A stretch of DNA of 42,999 bases from Nitrosomonadales bacterium (GTDB lineage Bacteria > Pseudomonadota > Gammaproteobacteria > Burkholderiales > Gallionellaceae). The position numbers were made by a program, and so were the translations under genes. The stretch is from contig JAHFQY010000019.1 of assembly GCA_023259065.1 (NCBI GenBank), positions 2,386-45,384 of the forward strand, given 5' to 3'. Position 1 is the first letter of the stretch. Each line of letters begins with the position of its first letter. This document shows positions 16,514 to 28,674 of the stretch, piece after piece. A model generated the notes under the pieces. That model made no database searches. It had not been told where the DNA came from and worked only from the letters and a program-made list of their open reading frames with translations.

Positions 16514-17347
16514 TCACGCAACCTCCTGCTCACGTCTGCCCATGCGAAAATATTTCGTGTTGTCATAATATTCCTCGCGTACATTGTCCACAGACCATCC
16601 GGGCATGCCCAGTAACGGCACGGGATGCAGCTCGCGTGTGCTGCGACAATGCTCCGGGTCGTCCAGATACCCGGCAACGCACTGATCCAGCCAGGCCAGC
16701 CTCTCGGACAAGGGCCAGCTGAAGAATTCCGGCTCCACCATCACCACCAGCCCCTGGCCCGTCATGCCAACATAGGGATGCAGGGCCTTTTCATACAGGC
16801 CATGGCCGAACATATAGAAATCCATTGCGCCTTGCAATTGCGCACGGTGCTGCCAGAACAACTCCTTCCACTTGAATCCGCGCAACAGCTCGGCCAGTTC
16901 AGTCTTTGCACACGCAACGATTACGCCAGATTCATCCAGCAAGGTCGCCATGTCACGCACCTTGCCGCGCTGGCTGTGACCATCATGCACGCTTTTCAGC
17001 GCCTGGTAGTGACGTGTATTGATCGCCGTCTTGGCCTTGGGAAAAGCCAGCCACACCAGCGCATTGAACAGGTCATGCCAGTTATTTTCGCGAGTCTGTA
17101 CCTCACCGCTCAAATAGCAGCGCGGTTCATATTGGGATTCAAAACCCAGCTTGCCCTGCTCCTGGGCTACGAAGCTCAAGAGCTTTCCGCTTTGCACGCA
17201 AATACCTGGATATGATTCCAGCAGCCGGTTCCAATCCTGTAGCGAGGGGAATTGGCTGCCAGCAAGATGCTCGAGTGTGGGGTGTAATGGTGCAAACGCA
17301 GGCAATAACAGCAGGGCCCGCGGGTTCCATTCTTTTGCCTGAGTCAT
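16514..17347 (-). CDS. DUF3025 domain protein
   Basis: A 277-residue protein matching DUF3025 in length and in blocks such as NDLFNALVWLAFPKAK-like (here HDLFNALVWLAFPKAKTAIN), FGHGLYEKALHPYVGMTG and the end HPVPLLGMPGWSVDN. The family is widespread in beta- and gammaproteobacteria, but I know of no function for it. There are no membrane segments or signal peptide. It is not tightly linked to the downstream chemoreceptor gene. Confidence 0.88.
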   Translation of the reverse strand: MTQAKEWNPRALLLLPAFAPLHPTLEHLAGSQFPSLQDWNRLLESYPGICVQSGKLLSFVAQEQGKLGFESQYEPRCYLSGEVQTRENNWHDLFNALVWLAFPKAKTAINTRHYQALKSVHDGHSQRGKVRDMATLLDESGVIVACAKTELAELLRGFKWKELFWQHRAQLQGAMDFYMFGHGLYEKALHPYVGMTGQGLVVMVEPEFFSWPLSERLAWLDQCVAGYLDDPEHCRSTRELHPVPLLGMPGWSVDNVREEYYDNTKYFRMGRREQEVA

Positions 17348-17647
17348 GGGTGCAATTTTAAACGGCTTACCCTAGCACTTTGTTTCACATCGTGCCACAG
17401 GTTAAAACAATTATTGGTTAATTATTAAACGCTAATTTGATAATTTTAGCGTTTATCAAGTTTGTAAATTTGGCGTAAGATTAGAACCGCAACATCAACG
17501 CCGAACCAAACTCTGCCCTTGAAAAAAGCGCTACGGATAGTTGAACAAAGGTGCACTGGCGGACTTGGCAAGCGTAATGCTTCAGCGTTTCATCCACGTC
17601 AACGTGGGACAGTATCTTCGATCAATTCTTTCAGGGAGTGTAGGGGT
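17348..17647. other. Promoter/leader region of pfp
   Basis: Three hundred bases separate the divergent DUF3025 and pfp genes. The left part is AT-rich and holds a 10-bp dyad (separate entry). The right part contains a short hairpin, CCACG-TCAA-CGTGG, near 17598. The reading frame of pfp is open upstream to 17519, but that stretch has no family resemblance. No clear -35/-10 pair was matched. Confidence 0.6.
17426..17455. promoter_or_regulatory. Operator-like dyad upstream of pfp
   Basis: A perfect 10-base inverted repeat (TAAACGCTAA ... TTAGCGTTTA) with a ten-base AT-rich spacer, centred about 207 bases before the pfp ATG. Arm length and spacing suit a dimeric regulator. It is not followed by a T-tract. 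The regulator is unknown. Confidence 0.45.
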
Positions 17648-18907
17648 ATGGCAAAGAAGAATGCGTTTTATGCACAGTCCGGTGGTGTTACTGCAGTAAT
17701 CAATGCATCGGCGTGCGGTTTGATAGAAACAGCTCGCAAGCACAAGGACAAGATAGGAAAAGTATACGCCGGCCGCAACGGCATCATCGGTGCACTCACT
17801 GAAGACCTGATCGATACCAGCAAAGAATCAGCATCAGCAATTGCCGCACTGCGTCACACACCTTCCGGTGCATTTGGCTCCTGCCGCTTCAAACTCAAAA
17901 GCCTGACCGAAAATCTTGCTCAATATGAGCGCCTGATCGAAGTCTTCAAGGCGCACAACATCGGTTACTTCTTCTACAACGGTGGCGGCGACTCTGCCGA
18001 TACCTGTTTGAAGGTTTCCCAGCTGGCCGACAAGATGGGCTACCCCATCCAGGCCATCCACGTGCCCAAGACCGTGGACAACGACCTGCCCATCACCGAC
18101 TGCTGCCCCGGCTTTGGCTCGGTTGCAAAATATATCGCCGTCTCCACGCGCGAAGCCAGCTTCGACGTGGCCTCCATGGCCAAGACCTCGACCAAGGTGT
18201 TTGTGCTTGAGGTAATGGGCCGTCATGCCGGCTGGATTGCCGCCGCCGGCGGCCTGGCCTCGGATGAGAAATGCGAGATCCCCATCGTGATCCTGTTCCC
18301 CGAAGTAGCCTTCGACAAGAAAAAATTCCTCGCCAAGGTAGACTCCATGGTGAAAAAGCACGGTTATTGCTCGGTAGTCGTATCTGAAGGCGTGAAAGGT
18401 GAAGATGGCAAGTTCCTCGCCGACCAGGGCCTGAAAGACGCCTTCGGCCACTCACAACTCGGCGGTGCAGCGCCAGTCGTGGCCAACATGATCAAGGATG
18501 CACTGGGCTACAAATTCCACTGGGCAGTGGCTGACTACCTGCAGCGTGCCGCACGCCACATCGCCTCCAAGACCGACGTGGACCAGGCTTATGCACTGGG
18601 CAAAGCCGCAGTGGAACTCGCCATCAAGGGCAACAATGCGGTTATGCCTACAGTTGATCGCCTCTCCGACAAGCCATACAAATGGAAGATCGGTGTGGCA
18701 CAACTCAAGAACGTGGCCAACGTCGAAAAAATGATGCCGCGCAATTTCATTTCGCCGGATGGTTTCGGCATCACCGACAAGTGCCGCACCTATCTCACCC
18801 CGCTGATCAAGGGTGAAGACTACCCACCATACAAGGATGGCTTGCCGCAATACGTTCGCATGAAGAATGTAGCCGTGGCGAAGAAGCTGAAAGAGTTCAA
18901 ACTCTAG
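17648..18907 (+). CDS. pfp: Pyrophosphate-dependent 6-phosphofructokinase
   Basis: A 419-residue enzyme that phosphorylates fructose 6-phosphate using pyrophosphate in place of ATP; the reaction is reversible. GGGDS at residues 112-116 and PKTVDNDL at 140-147 mark the PPi-dependent group, since ATP-using enzymes have PGTIDNDI with Gly for Lys. MGRHAGW at 190-196 is the substrate-binding block. The ATG at 17648 follows GGGAGTGTAGGGGT; an upstream in-frame start adds residues with no homology. hppA lies 140 bases downstream, the same pairing reported in methanotrophs. Confidence 0.95.
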   Translation: MAKKNAFYAQSGGVTAVINASACGLIETARKHKDKIGKVYAGRNGIIGALTEDLIDTSKESASAIAALRHTPSGAFGSCRFKLKSLTENLAQYERLIEVFKAHNIGYFFYNGGGDSADTCLKVSQLADKMGYPIQAIHVPKTVDNDLPITDCCPGFGSVAKYIAVSTREASFDVASMAKTSTKVFVLEVMGRHAGWIAAAGGLASDEKCEIPIVILFPEVAFDKKKFLAKVDSMVKKHGYCSVVVSEGVKGEDGKFLADQGLKDAFGHSQLGGAAPVVANMIKDALGYKFHWAVADYLQRAARHIASKTDVDQAYALGKAAVELAIKGNNAVMPTVDRLSDKPYKWKIGVAQLKNVANVEKMMPRNFISPDGFGITDKCRTYLTPLIKGEDYPPYKDGLPQYVRMKNVAVAKKLKEFKL

Positions 18908-19047
18908 CCATACCAAATGAAAATGCGCTCCACAGGTCACACAGATTTGTTTAAGGCCAATCCGCTGCTCTGCGGGCGCAACCGGTGTTTTCTGTTCAAC
19001 GTTTCAAATCTGCTGTTTCTGCAATTTTATTCAAGGAGGAATAAATC

Positions 19048-21069
19048 ATGTCAGGTGGCTTAGGATTTGCACTGTTATGTGCAATAGCGGCGCTTCTATA
19101 CGGGGCGATTTCGATCAACTGGATTATCGGCAAGCCAACCGGCAATGATCGCATGCGCGAAATTGCCGCGGCCATTCAGGAAGGTGCGTCTGCCTACCTG
19201 AACCGCCAGTACACCACTATCGGCATCGTCGGTGCCATTCTGTTTGTAGTCATTCTGGTGTTCCTGAAATGGCCAACCGCCATCGGCTTTGCCATTGGTG
19301 CGTTGCTGTCCGGATTGACCGGCTACATCGGCATGAACGTGTCGGTGCGCTCCAACGTGCGCACTGCCGAAGCTGCGAAGGATGGCCTGAATGCCGCGTT
19401 GAACGTGGCATTCAAAGGGGGGGCCATCACCGGCATGCTGGTGGTAGGTCTGGGTCTTCTGGGTGTGGCCGGCTATTACGCCTTCCTTACCCTGGTGATG
19501 CACGCCACTTCCACAGAAGCAACTCATGCGCTGGTTGGCCTGGCCTTCGGTGGTTCGCTGATCTCCATCTTCGCGCGTCTGGGCGGCGGCATCTTCACCA
19601 AGGGGGCTGACGTTGGCGCCGACCTGGTAGGCAAGGTCGAAGCCGGCATTCCCGAAGATGATCCGCGCAACCCTGCGGTGATCGCCGACAACGTGGGCGA
19701 CAACGTGGGCGACTGTGCCGGTATGGCTGCCGACCTGTTTGAAACCTATGCCGTTACCATCATTGCCACCATGTTGCTGGGTGGCATGCTGATGGTCAAC
19801 GCAGGCCCCAATGCAGTGCTTTATCCACTGGTACTGGGCGGTTTCTCCATTATTGCATCCATCATCGGCACCTTCTTCGTGAAGGCCTATGCAGGCGGCA
19901 AGATCATGAATGCGTTGTATCGTGGCCTGGCCGTTTCGGCCGCGCTGGCAGCGGTTGCCTTCTACCCGCTCACCAACTGGCTGATGGGCGACAACGGCGT
20001 GTACTCGGTCAACGCACTGTATGCTTCGGCGATGGTGGGTCTGGTTCTGACCGCCTTGCTGGTGATGATCACCGAGTATTACACCGCAACTGAGTATGGT
20101 CCTGTGCGCCATATCGCCCAGGCATCCACCACCGGCCACGGCACCAACGTGATTGCCGGCCTGGGCGTGTCCATGCGTTCCACAGCCCTGCCTGTGCTGG
20201 CAGTATGCCTTTCCATCTGGACTGCATTCCATTTTGCCGGTTTGTACGGCATTGCGATCGCTGCAACCTCGATGCTGTCGATGACCGGTATTATCGTGGC
20301 GCTGGACGCTTATGGCCCGATTACCGACAATGCCGGCGGTATCGCCGAGATGGCCGGTTTGCCTGAGAGCATCCGCAACATCACCGATCCTCTGGACGCT
20401 GTAGGCAATACCACCAAGGCCGTGACCAAAGGCTACGCTATCGGCTCAGCCGGCCTCGCAGCACTGGTGCTGTTTGCCGACTACACTCATGCACTGGAGA
20501 AAACCCATGCCGGTTTGACCTTTGACCTGTCCGACTACAAGGTGATCATCGGCCTGTTTATCGGCGGCATGGTGCCTTACCTGTTTGGCGCCATGGGCAT
20601 GGAAGCGGTCGGTCGTGCCGCCGGTGCGATCGTGGTTGAGGTGCGTCGCCAGTTCAAGGAAATCAAGGGCATCATGGAAGGCAAGGCCAAGCCTGAGTAT
20701 GGCACTTGCGTGGACATGCTGACCAAGGCCGCGATCAAGGAAATGATAGTTCCTTCATTGCTTCCTGTTGCTGTGCCAGTAATCGTCGGCCTGACTCTGG
20801 GTGCGCAGGCACTCGGTGGTGTGCTGATCGGCACCATCGTGACCGGCCTGTTTGTCGCCATTTCCATGACCACCGGTGGCGGTGCATGGGATAACGCCAA
20901 GAAGTACATCGAGGAAGGCAATCACGGCGGCAAAGGTTCCGATGCCCACAAGGCAGCTGTTACCGGCGACACCGTGGGTGACCCCTACAAGGACACCGCC
21001 GGCCCTGCCGTTAACCCGCTGATCAAGATTATCAACATCGTTGCACTGATGATCGTGCCGCTGCTGTAA
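19048..21069 (+). CDS. hppA: K+-independent H+-translocating pyrophosphatase
   Basis: A 673-residue inner-membrane pump with about 16 helices that couples pyrophosphate hydrolysis to proton export. The signature [11 protein letters not shown] is at residues 188-198 and [19 protein letters not shown] at 214-232. In the motif [10 protein letters not shown] (453-462) Lys457 and Thr460 occupy the positions that distinguish potassium-independent enzymes from potassium-dependent ones, which have Ala in the Lys position. A strong AGGAGG lies eight bases ahead of the ATG. It follows pfp and precedes a terminator, so pfp and hppA probably form one transcript. Confidence 0.97.
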   Translation: MSGGLGFALLCAIAALLYGAISINWIIGKPTGNDRMREIAAAIQEGASAYLNRQYTTIGIVGAILFVVILVFLKWPTAIGFAIGALLSGLTGYIGMNVSVRSNVRTAEAAKDGLNAALNVAFKGGAITGMLVVGLGLLGVAGYYAFLTLVMHATSTEATHALVGLAFGGSLISIFARLGGGIFTKGADVGADLVGKVEAGIPEDDPRNPAVIADNVGDNVGDCAGMAADLFETYAVTIIATMLLGGMLMVNAGPNAVLYPLVLGGFSIIASIIGTFFVKAYAGGKIMNALYRGLAVSAALAAVAFYPLTNWLMGDNGVYSVNALYASAMVGLVLTALLVMITEYYTATEYGPVRHIAQASTTGHGTNVIAGLGVSMRSTALPVLAVCLSIWTAFHFAGLYGIAIAATSMLSMTGIIVALDAYGPITDNAGGIAEMAGLPESIRNITDPLDAVGNTTKAVTKGYAIGSAGLAALVLFADYTHALEKTHAGLTFDLSDYKVIIGLFIGGMVPYLFGAMGMEAVGRAAGAIVVEVRRQFKEIKGIMEGKAKPEYGTCVDMLTKAAIKEMIVPSLLPVAVPVIVGLTLGAQALGGVLIGTIVTGLFVAISMTTGGGAWDNAKKYIEEGNHGGKGSDAHKAAVTGDTVGDPYKDTAGPAVNPLIKIINIVALMIVPLL

Positions 21070-21090
21070 TCCGCTGTACAAGCTGTAGCG

Positions 21091-21118
21091 AAAGGGGCGC
21101 TGATGCGCCCCTTTTTTT
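21091..21118 (+). terminator. Rho-independent terminator after hppA
   Basis: A 10-base-pair stem (AAAGGGGCGC / GCGCCCCTTT) with a TGAT loop runs into a T-tract. It ends the pfp-hppA unit. Confidence 0.93.
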
Positions 21119-21158
21119 GCACCCTCAACTTACATTCACCCAGGAAAAACCTTTTTTT

Positions 21159-21282
21159 CCGCAGATTGCGCAGATTAACGCCGATTCAACAAAAGTCCCT
21201 TACATTGCCAGCTTCACTCCATTGGCTGCTAAGATTTATTTTTTATCCGCTTGATAATCAATTTAATCTGCGCAATCTGCGG
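21159..21282. repeat. Paired 19-bp inverted repeat upstream of ppa
   Basis: Perfect arms at 21159-21177 (CCGCAGATTGCGCAGATTA) and 21264-21282 (its complement) flank 86 bases of AT-rich DNA. Each arm is an imperfect tandem of a GCAGATT unit. The right arm abuts the ppa promoter. The size and the terminal inverted repeats resemble a small MITE-like element. No reading frame is convincing inside. Confidence 0.75.
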
Positions 21283-21306
21283 ACAACTACTGATTTTAAG
21301 ATCAAA

Positions 21307-21315
21307 TGTTATAAT
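21307..21315 (+). promoter_or_regulatory. Extended -10 promoter of ppa
   Basis: TGTTATAAT gives a perfect extended -10 element (TGn then TATAAT at 21310-21315). No good -35 is seen, as is usual for this class. Transcription would start near 21322, leaving about 30 bases of leader before the ppa ATG. Confidence 0.7.
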
Positions 21316-21351
21316 CCCGCCCTTTCACAACCCCTCAAAAGGCTGCACATC

Positions 21352-21900
21352 ATGAGTTTGAACAAAGTCCCTTCCGGCAAAAGCCTACCCGACGATTTCA
21401 ACGTCATCATCGAGATCCCCATGCATGGCGAGCCAGTCAAGTATGAAGTGGACAAGGAATCCGGCGCAATCTTTGTGGATCGCTTCATGAATACCGCCAT
21501 GCACTACCCCTGCAACTACGGCTACATCCCCCACACACTGTGCGGCGATGGCGATCCGGCGGACGTGCTGGTGATCACCCCGGTGCCTTTGCAAACAGGT
21601 GTAGTCGTGCGCTGCCGCCCCCTGGGCGTGCTCAAGATGACCGATGAAGGCGGTGAAGACGCCAAATTGCTGGCCGTGCCGGTGGATAAACTTTCCACCC
21701 TGTACCGTGGCATGAAAGACCATAACGACATTCCTGAAATAACGCTCAAGCAAATCTCGCATTTCTTTGAACACTACAAAGATCTGGAGCCCAACAAGTG
21801 GGTCAAGATTCAGGGCTGGTTTGGCGTGGACGAGGCTCGTAAAGAAATCATGTCCTCCGTAGCCAATTACCAGAACGCAACCGACAAGCCCGCTTTTTAA
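21352..21900 (+). CDS. ppa: Inorganic pyrophosphatase, family I
   Basis: A 182-residue cytoplasmic enzyme that hydrolyses pyrophosphate to two phosphates and so pulls biosynthetic reactions forward. The metal-binding signature DGDPADVLV is near residue 65; [19 protein letters not shown] and YGYIPHT are the other family blocks. The ATG at 21352 is preceded by an extended -10 promoter, so upstream in-frame starts are excluded. It makes a third pyrophosphate enzyme in a row after pfp and hppA. Soluble and membrane pyrophosphatases compete for the same substrate, so their balance is likely controlled. Confidence 0.97.
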   Translation: MSLNKVPSGKSLPDDFNVIIEIPMHGEPVKYEVDKESGAIFVDRFMNTAMHYPCNYGYIPHTLCGDGDPADVLVITPVPLQTGVVVRCRPLGVLKMTDEGGEDAKLLAVPVDKLSTLYRGMKDHNDIPEITLKQISHFFEHYKDLEPNKWVKIQGWFGVDEARKEIMSSVANYQNATDKPAF

Positions 21901-21914
21901 GCCAAGGAGCCAAC

Positions 21915-22766
21915 ATGACAGCCCGCATCATAGACGGCAAAGCCATCGCACAGGAAGTGCGCGCAGAATGGAAGCTGCGTGCCGATGCACTCAAGGCTCG
22001 CGGCATTACGCCGGGGCTGGCGGTCATCATCGTCGGCGAGGATCCCGCTTCCAAGGTGTACGTCGCCAACAAGGTAAAAGCCTGTGCCGAACTGGGTTTG
22101 CATTCCGAGCACATCGTGATGCCTGCCGACACGGCTGAAGCGGCCCTGCTGGCCAAGATTGCCGAGCTGAACAACAACCCGAAAATACATGGCATCCTGG
22201 TGCAACTGCCTGTGCCTAAACATATCGACAGCAACAAGGTGCTGGAAGCCATCAGCCCGAACAAGGACGTGGACGGCTTCCACCAGATGAACGTGGGCGC
22301 GCTGGTCACCGGCAACACCCTGTTCCCTCCGTGCACGCCCTACGGCGCGATGAAGCTGCTGGAGAAAAGCGGTGTCGCCATCGAGGGCAAGCACGCCGTG
22401 GTGGTCGGGCGCAGCAACATCGTGGGCAAGCCCATGGCCCTGATGCTGCTGCAGCAGAATGCCACCGTCACCATCTGCACCTCCAAGACCGTGGATCTGG
22501 CCAAATTTACCCGTGATGCCGACATCCTGGTGGTTGCCACCGGCAAGCCCAGGATGATTACCGGTGACATGATCAAGCCCGGCGCAGCCGTCATTGATGT
22601 CGGCATCAACCGCCTGCCCGATGGCAAGCTGTGTGGCGATGTGGATTTTGACAGCGCCAAGGAAGTGGCCGGCTGGATCACCCCGGTACCCGGCGGCGTT
22701 GGCCCCATGACCATCACCATGCTGGTGGCCAACACCGTGCAGGCTGCGGAACGCGGCGCAAAATAA
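21915..22766 (+). CDS. folD: Bifunctional methylenetetrahydrofolate dehydrogenase/cyclohydrolase
   Basis: A 283-residue enzyme of one-carbon metabolism: it oxidises 5,10-methylene-THF with NADP and hydrolyses the product to 10-formyl-THF. The blocks are [17 protein letters not shown] (with the catalytic Lys in the YVANK segment), [21 protein letters not shown], the cofactor loop [12 protein letters not shown] and the end [10 protein letters not shown]. Length is normal. It starts 14 bases after ppa, with AAGGAG upstream, and is probably co-transcribed with ppa and the FKBP gene. Confidence 0.97.
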   Translation: MTARIIDGKAIAQEVRAEWKLRADALKARGITPGLAVIIVGEDPASKVYVANKVKACAELGLHSEHIVMPADTAEAALLAKIAELNNNPKIHGILVQLPVPKHIDSNKVLEAISPNKDVDGFHQMNVGALVTGNTLFPPCTPYGAMKLLEKSGVAIEGKHAVVVGRSNIVGKPMALMLLQQNATVTICTSKTVDLAKFTRDADILVVATGKPRMITGDMIKPGAAVIDVGINRLPDGKLCGDVDFDSAKEVAGWITPVPGGVGPMTITMLVANTVQAAERGAK

Positions 22767-22794
22767 TCCGTTAATTTTTTACAAGGAAGAAACC

Positions 22795-23136
22795 ATGAGC
22801 ACAATTACCACAGCATCCGGCCTGCAATATGAGGACATCACCGTAGGCAGCGGCGCCACCGCTACCGCCGGCCATAGCGTCAGCGTGCATTACACCGGCT
22901 GGCTGACTGACGGCAAAAAGTTTGACTCCAGCAAGGACCGCAACGAGCCGTTTGAATTCAACCTCGGCGCAGGCCAGGTCATTCGCGGCTGGGACGAAGG
23001 CGTGCAAGGCATGCAGATCGGCGGCATCCGCAAGCTGACCATACCCGCATCCCTGGGCTATGGCGCACGCGGCGCAGGTGGCGTGATCCCTCCCAATGCC
23101 ACACTGGTATTTGAAGTGGAATTGCTGGGCGTGTAA
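22795..23136 (+). CDS. FKBP-type peptidyl-prolyl isomerase
   Basis: A 113-residue single-domain FKBP without signal peptide, hence cytoplasmic. It has the full FKBP core: [37 protein letters not shown] and the end [16 protein letters not shown]. It catalyses cis-trans isomerisation of prolyl bonds and assists folding. AAGGAAG lies ahead of the ATG. It closes the ppa-folD-FKBP unit, followed by a strong terminator. Confidence 0.95.
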   Translation: MSTITTASGLQYEDITVGSGATATAGHSVSVHYTGWLTDGKKFDSSKDRNEPFEFNLGAGQVIRGWDEGVQGMQIGGIRKLTIPASLGYGARGAGGVIPPNATLVFEVELLGV

Positions 23137-23179
23137 AAGACCGGCGATCCAGCTGCCTTAATGAAACAGATGCCTGAAT

Positions 23180-23215
23180 AAAAACAGCCTGCAACTTTCG
23201 TTGCAGGCTGTTTTT
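23180..23215. terminator. Bidirectional terminator between FKBP gene and ftsB
   Basis: A perfect 15-base-pair stem (AAAAACAGCCTGCAA with its complement) and a CTTTCG loop, with A-tract and T-tract on the two sides. It can end transcription from both convergent operons. Confidence 0.93.
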
Positions 23216-23233
23216 ATTTGTACCACTCACAAA

Positions 23234-23551
23234 CTATCGAACAGCAGGTTTAGCCACGGTCACTGCCGAAGCTGGTGAATTTTCACCTACTATCTGGAAG
23301 AACACTTCACCCGGCTTGATCATCCCCAGTTCGCTGCGCGCATGTTCCTCGATGGCATCAGTGCCCTGCTTGAGATCGCGCACTTCGGCATCCAGTATGG
23401 CATTGCGCTGCTGAGTCTGTTGATTGGCCTTCTTCTGCTCTTCAACCTGGCGACCCATGTCCCACACCTTGAACCAGCCGCCCTTGCCCAGCCACAGCGG
23501 GTACTGCAACAGCAGAATCAGGGCGAGCAGGATGAGCGTAACCCAGCGCAT
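23234..23551 (-). CDS. ftsB: Cell division protein FtsB
   Basis: A 105-residue bitopic protein. It has an N-terminal membrane helix at about 4-20, then a coiled coil (about 34-75) of the FtsB/DivIC type ([22 protein letters not shown]), and the motif [20 protein letters not shown]. It joins FtsQ and FtsL in the divisome and helps activate septal wall synthesis. The position just downstream of eno is the standard place in proteobacteria. The 15 or so C-terminal residues beyond the domain are variable. Confidence 0.94.
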   Translation of the reverse strand: MRWVTLILLALILLLQYPLWLGKGGWFKVWDMGRQVEEQKKANQQTQQRNAILDAEVRDLKQGTDAIEEHARSELGMIKPGEVFFQIVGENSPASAVTVAKPAVR

Positions 23552-23581
23552 CTACTTAACCACCACGGGCAACAACCCGGC

Positions 23582-24883
<1,302 letters not shown>

Positions 24884-24892
24884 CTAGAATTT

Positions 24893-27424
<2,532 letters not shown>

Positions 27425-27552
27425 AAGAGACTGTGATTTCAGCGGAATGAAAGGCGTGCACAGGGAAAATCCAGGAGCCCCGTGACTAACACACCAGAAG
27501 TTTTGCGCCTGATTGCCCTGCTTTCTCCAAGGGTATGCAGATACCCATCAGT

Positions 27553-27864
27553 TCAATTGGGGCCGCATGCCAAATGCTGTGCACCGCACACATAGGCCTT
27601 GGCTGCTATCAGCGCAACCCACAGCCAGAACAGCAAGAAGAAGCTCACCAGTCCGATGTGGTTATCGGCAATGATTTTTGGCGTAATCTTGCGCACCGCC
27701 TTGAGCACCGGGGAGGTAACAATCTGCAGCAAGCGATAAACAAAATTATCTTGTCGTGACTTGCCGGAAAACAAGCCGACCACGCCTTGGGCAAGCAGGG
27801 CCATTCCGGCAATTTCAACCAGCGCCTTGAGCGCGCTGACGATAAACAATTCAATAGAAAACAT
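27553..27864 (-). CDS. YggT-like small membrane protein
   Basis: A 103-residue protein with hydrophobic segments at about 4-30 and 68-92. Between them VYRLLQIVTSPVLKAVRKITPK resembles the YggT family pattern in which a helix pair is separated by a segment reading like PLLRPIRR. YggT proteins have been linked to osmotic shock tolerance and to SepF-like division genes in other phyla; none of that is shown here. It is monocistronic, between pyrG and a divergent TPR gene. The match is a resemblance rather than a clear assignment. Confidence 0.6.
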   Translation of the reverse strand: MFSIELFIVSALKALVEIAGMALLAQGVVGLFSGKSRQDNFVYRLLQIVTSPVLKAVRKITPKIIADNHIGLVSFFLLFWLWVALIAAKAYVCGAQHLACGPN

Positions 27865-27970
27865 GATGGATGGATTAAATGTCGGGTTGGCGATTTTACA
27901 CGTTATCGCTTAACGGCTTGCAAGTAACGGAGACTATCGGGAGAATGCCCGCCACTACCATCACTCCGGA

Positions 27971-28567
27971 ATGAAACAGATGAATTTTGCCAAATGGCAA
28001 CACTATTTGCGGGCGCAACTCTTTCAGGCCCTGCACAAGGACGAAGCGGCCATCATCAGCTACAAACTAACCTTGCAGGCCGCCCCCGAATTTGCCCGGG
28101 CAGCGGCCTGCATCGGTTTCATTCATGCCAAGCGCGGCGACTTCGCTGCTGCCGCGCCCCATTTCCTCCAGGCCACACAGATCGATCCCGGTGATGCAGA
28201 CATCCACTTCAATCTGGGTTATGTCTACGACAAGCTGGGAAAATACCAGGAGGCCCTGCAAGCATTCGATACCGTACTCAGGCTCTCGCCCAAGTTTGAT
28301 CGCGCCTGGTATGGCAAGGGCATGTGCCATGCTGCCTTGGGCGACCACCGCGCCGCAGCGGCCGCACTGCTTGAAGCCGCCACCCTGCAGCCGATGAACC
28401 CGCACGCCTGGTACGCTCTGGGCATGGCGCATCATCACCTGCACGAGCCGGAACGCGTCAAGGAAATCATCCTGCAACTGAACCGCTTCGATCCGCGCAT
28501 GACACGCCAACTGATCCATGAAACAGAAAGATCGGACTTGAGTTACCTGGTGCATGACCTGATTTAG
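27971..28567 (+). CDS. Tetratricopeptide repeat protein
   Basis: A 198-residue soluble protein made of about four to five TPR units. The clearest is DADIHFNLGYVYDKLGKYQEALQAFDTVLRLSP; flanking copies start AAACIGFIHAKRGD and AWYGKGMCHAALGD. TPR superhelices bind other proteins, and the partner here is unknown. There is no signal peptide. CCGGA lies ahead of the ATG; a second in-frame ATG is three codons later. A bidirectional terminator follows it, then the convergent symporter gene. Confidence 0.85.
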   Translation: MKQMNFAKWQHYLRAQLFQALHKDEAAIISYKLTLQAAPEFARAAACIGFIHAKRGDFAAAAPHFLQATQIDPGDADIHFNLGYVYDKLGKYQEALQAFDTVLRLSPKFDRAWYGKGMCHAALGDHRAAAAALLEAATLQPMNPHAWYALGMAHHHLHEPERVKEIILQLNRFDPRMTRQLIHETERSDLSYLVHDLI

Positions 28568-28603
28568 TAAATCCTCGCCTGCCCCGGATACAAACAGCAA
28601 CAA

Positions 28604-28639
28604 AAAAAAGGAGGCCTGCTTGCGCAGGCCTCCTTTTTT
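28604..28639. terminator. Bidirectional terminator between TPR gene and symporter
   Basis: A perfect 16-base-pair stem (AAAAAAGGAGGCCTGC and its complement) with a TTGC loop, A-rich on one side and T-rich on the other. It serves both convergent genes. Confidence 0.95.
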
Positions 28640-28674
28640 ACTTCACAGCCTTATGCTTCAGGCTGCCATGCTTG

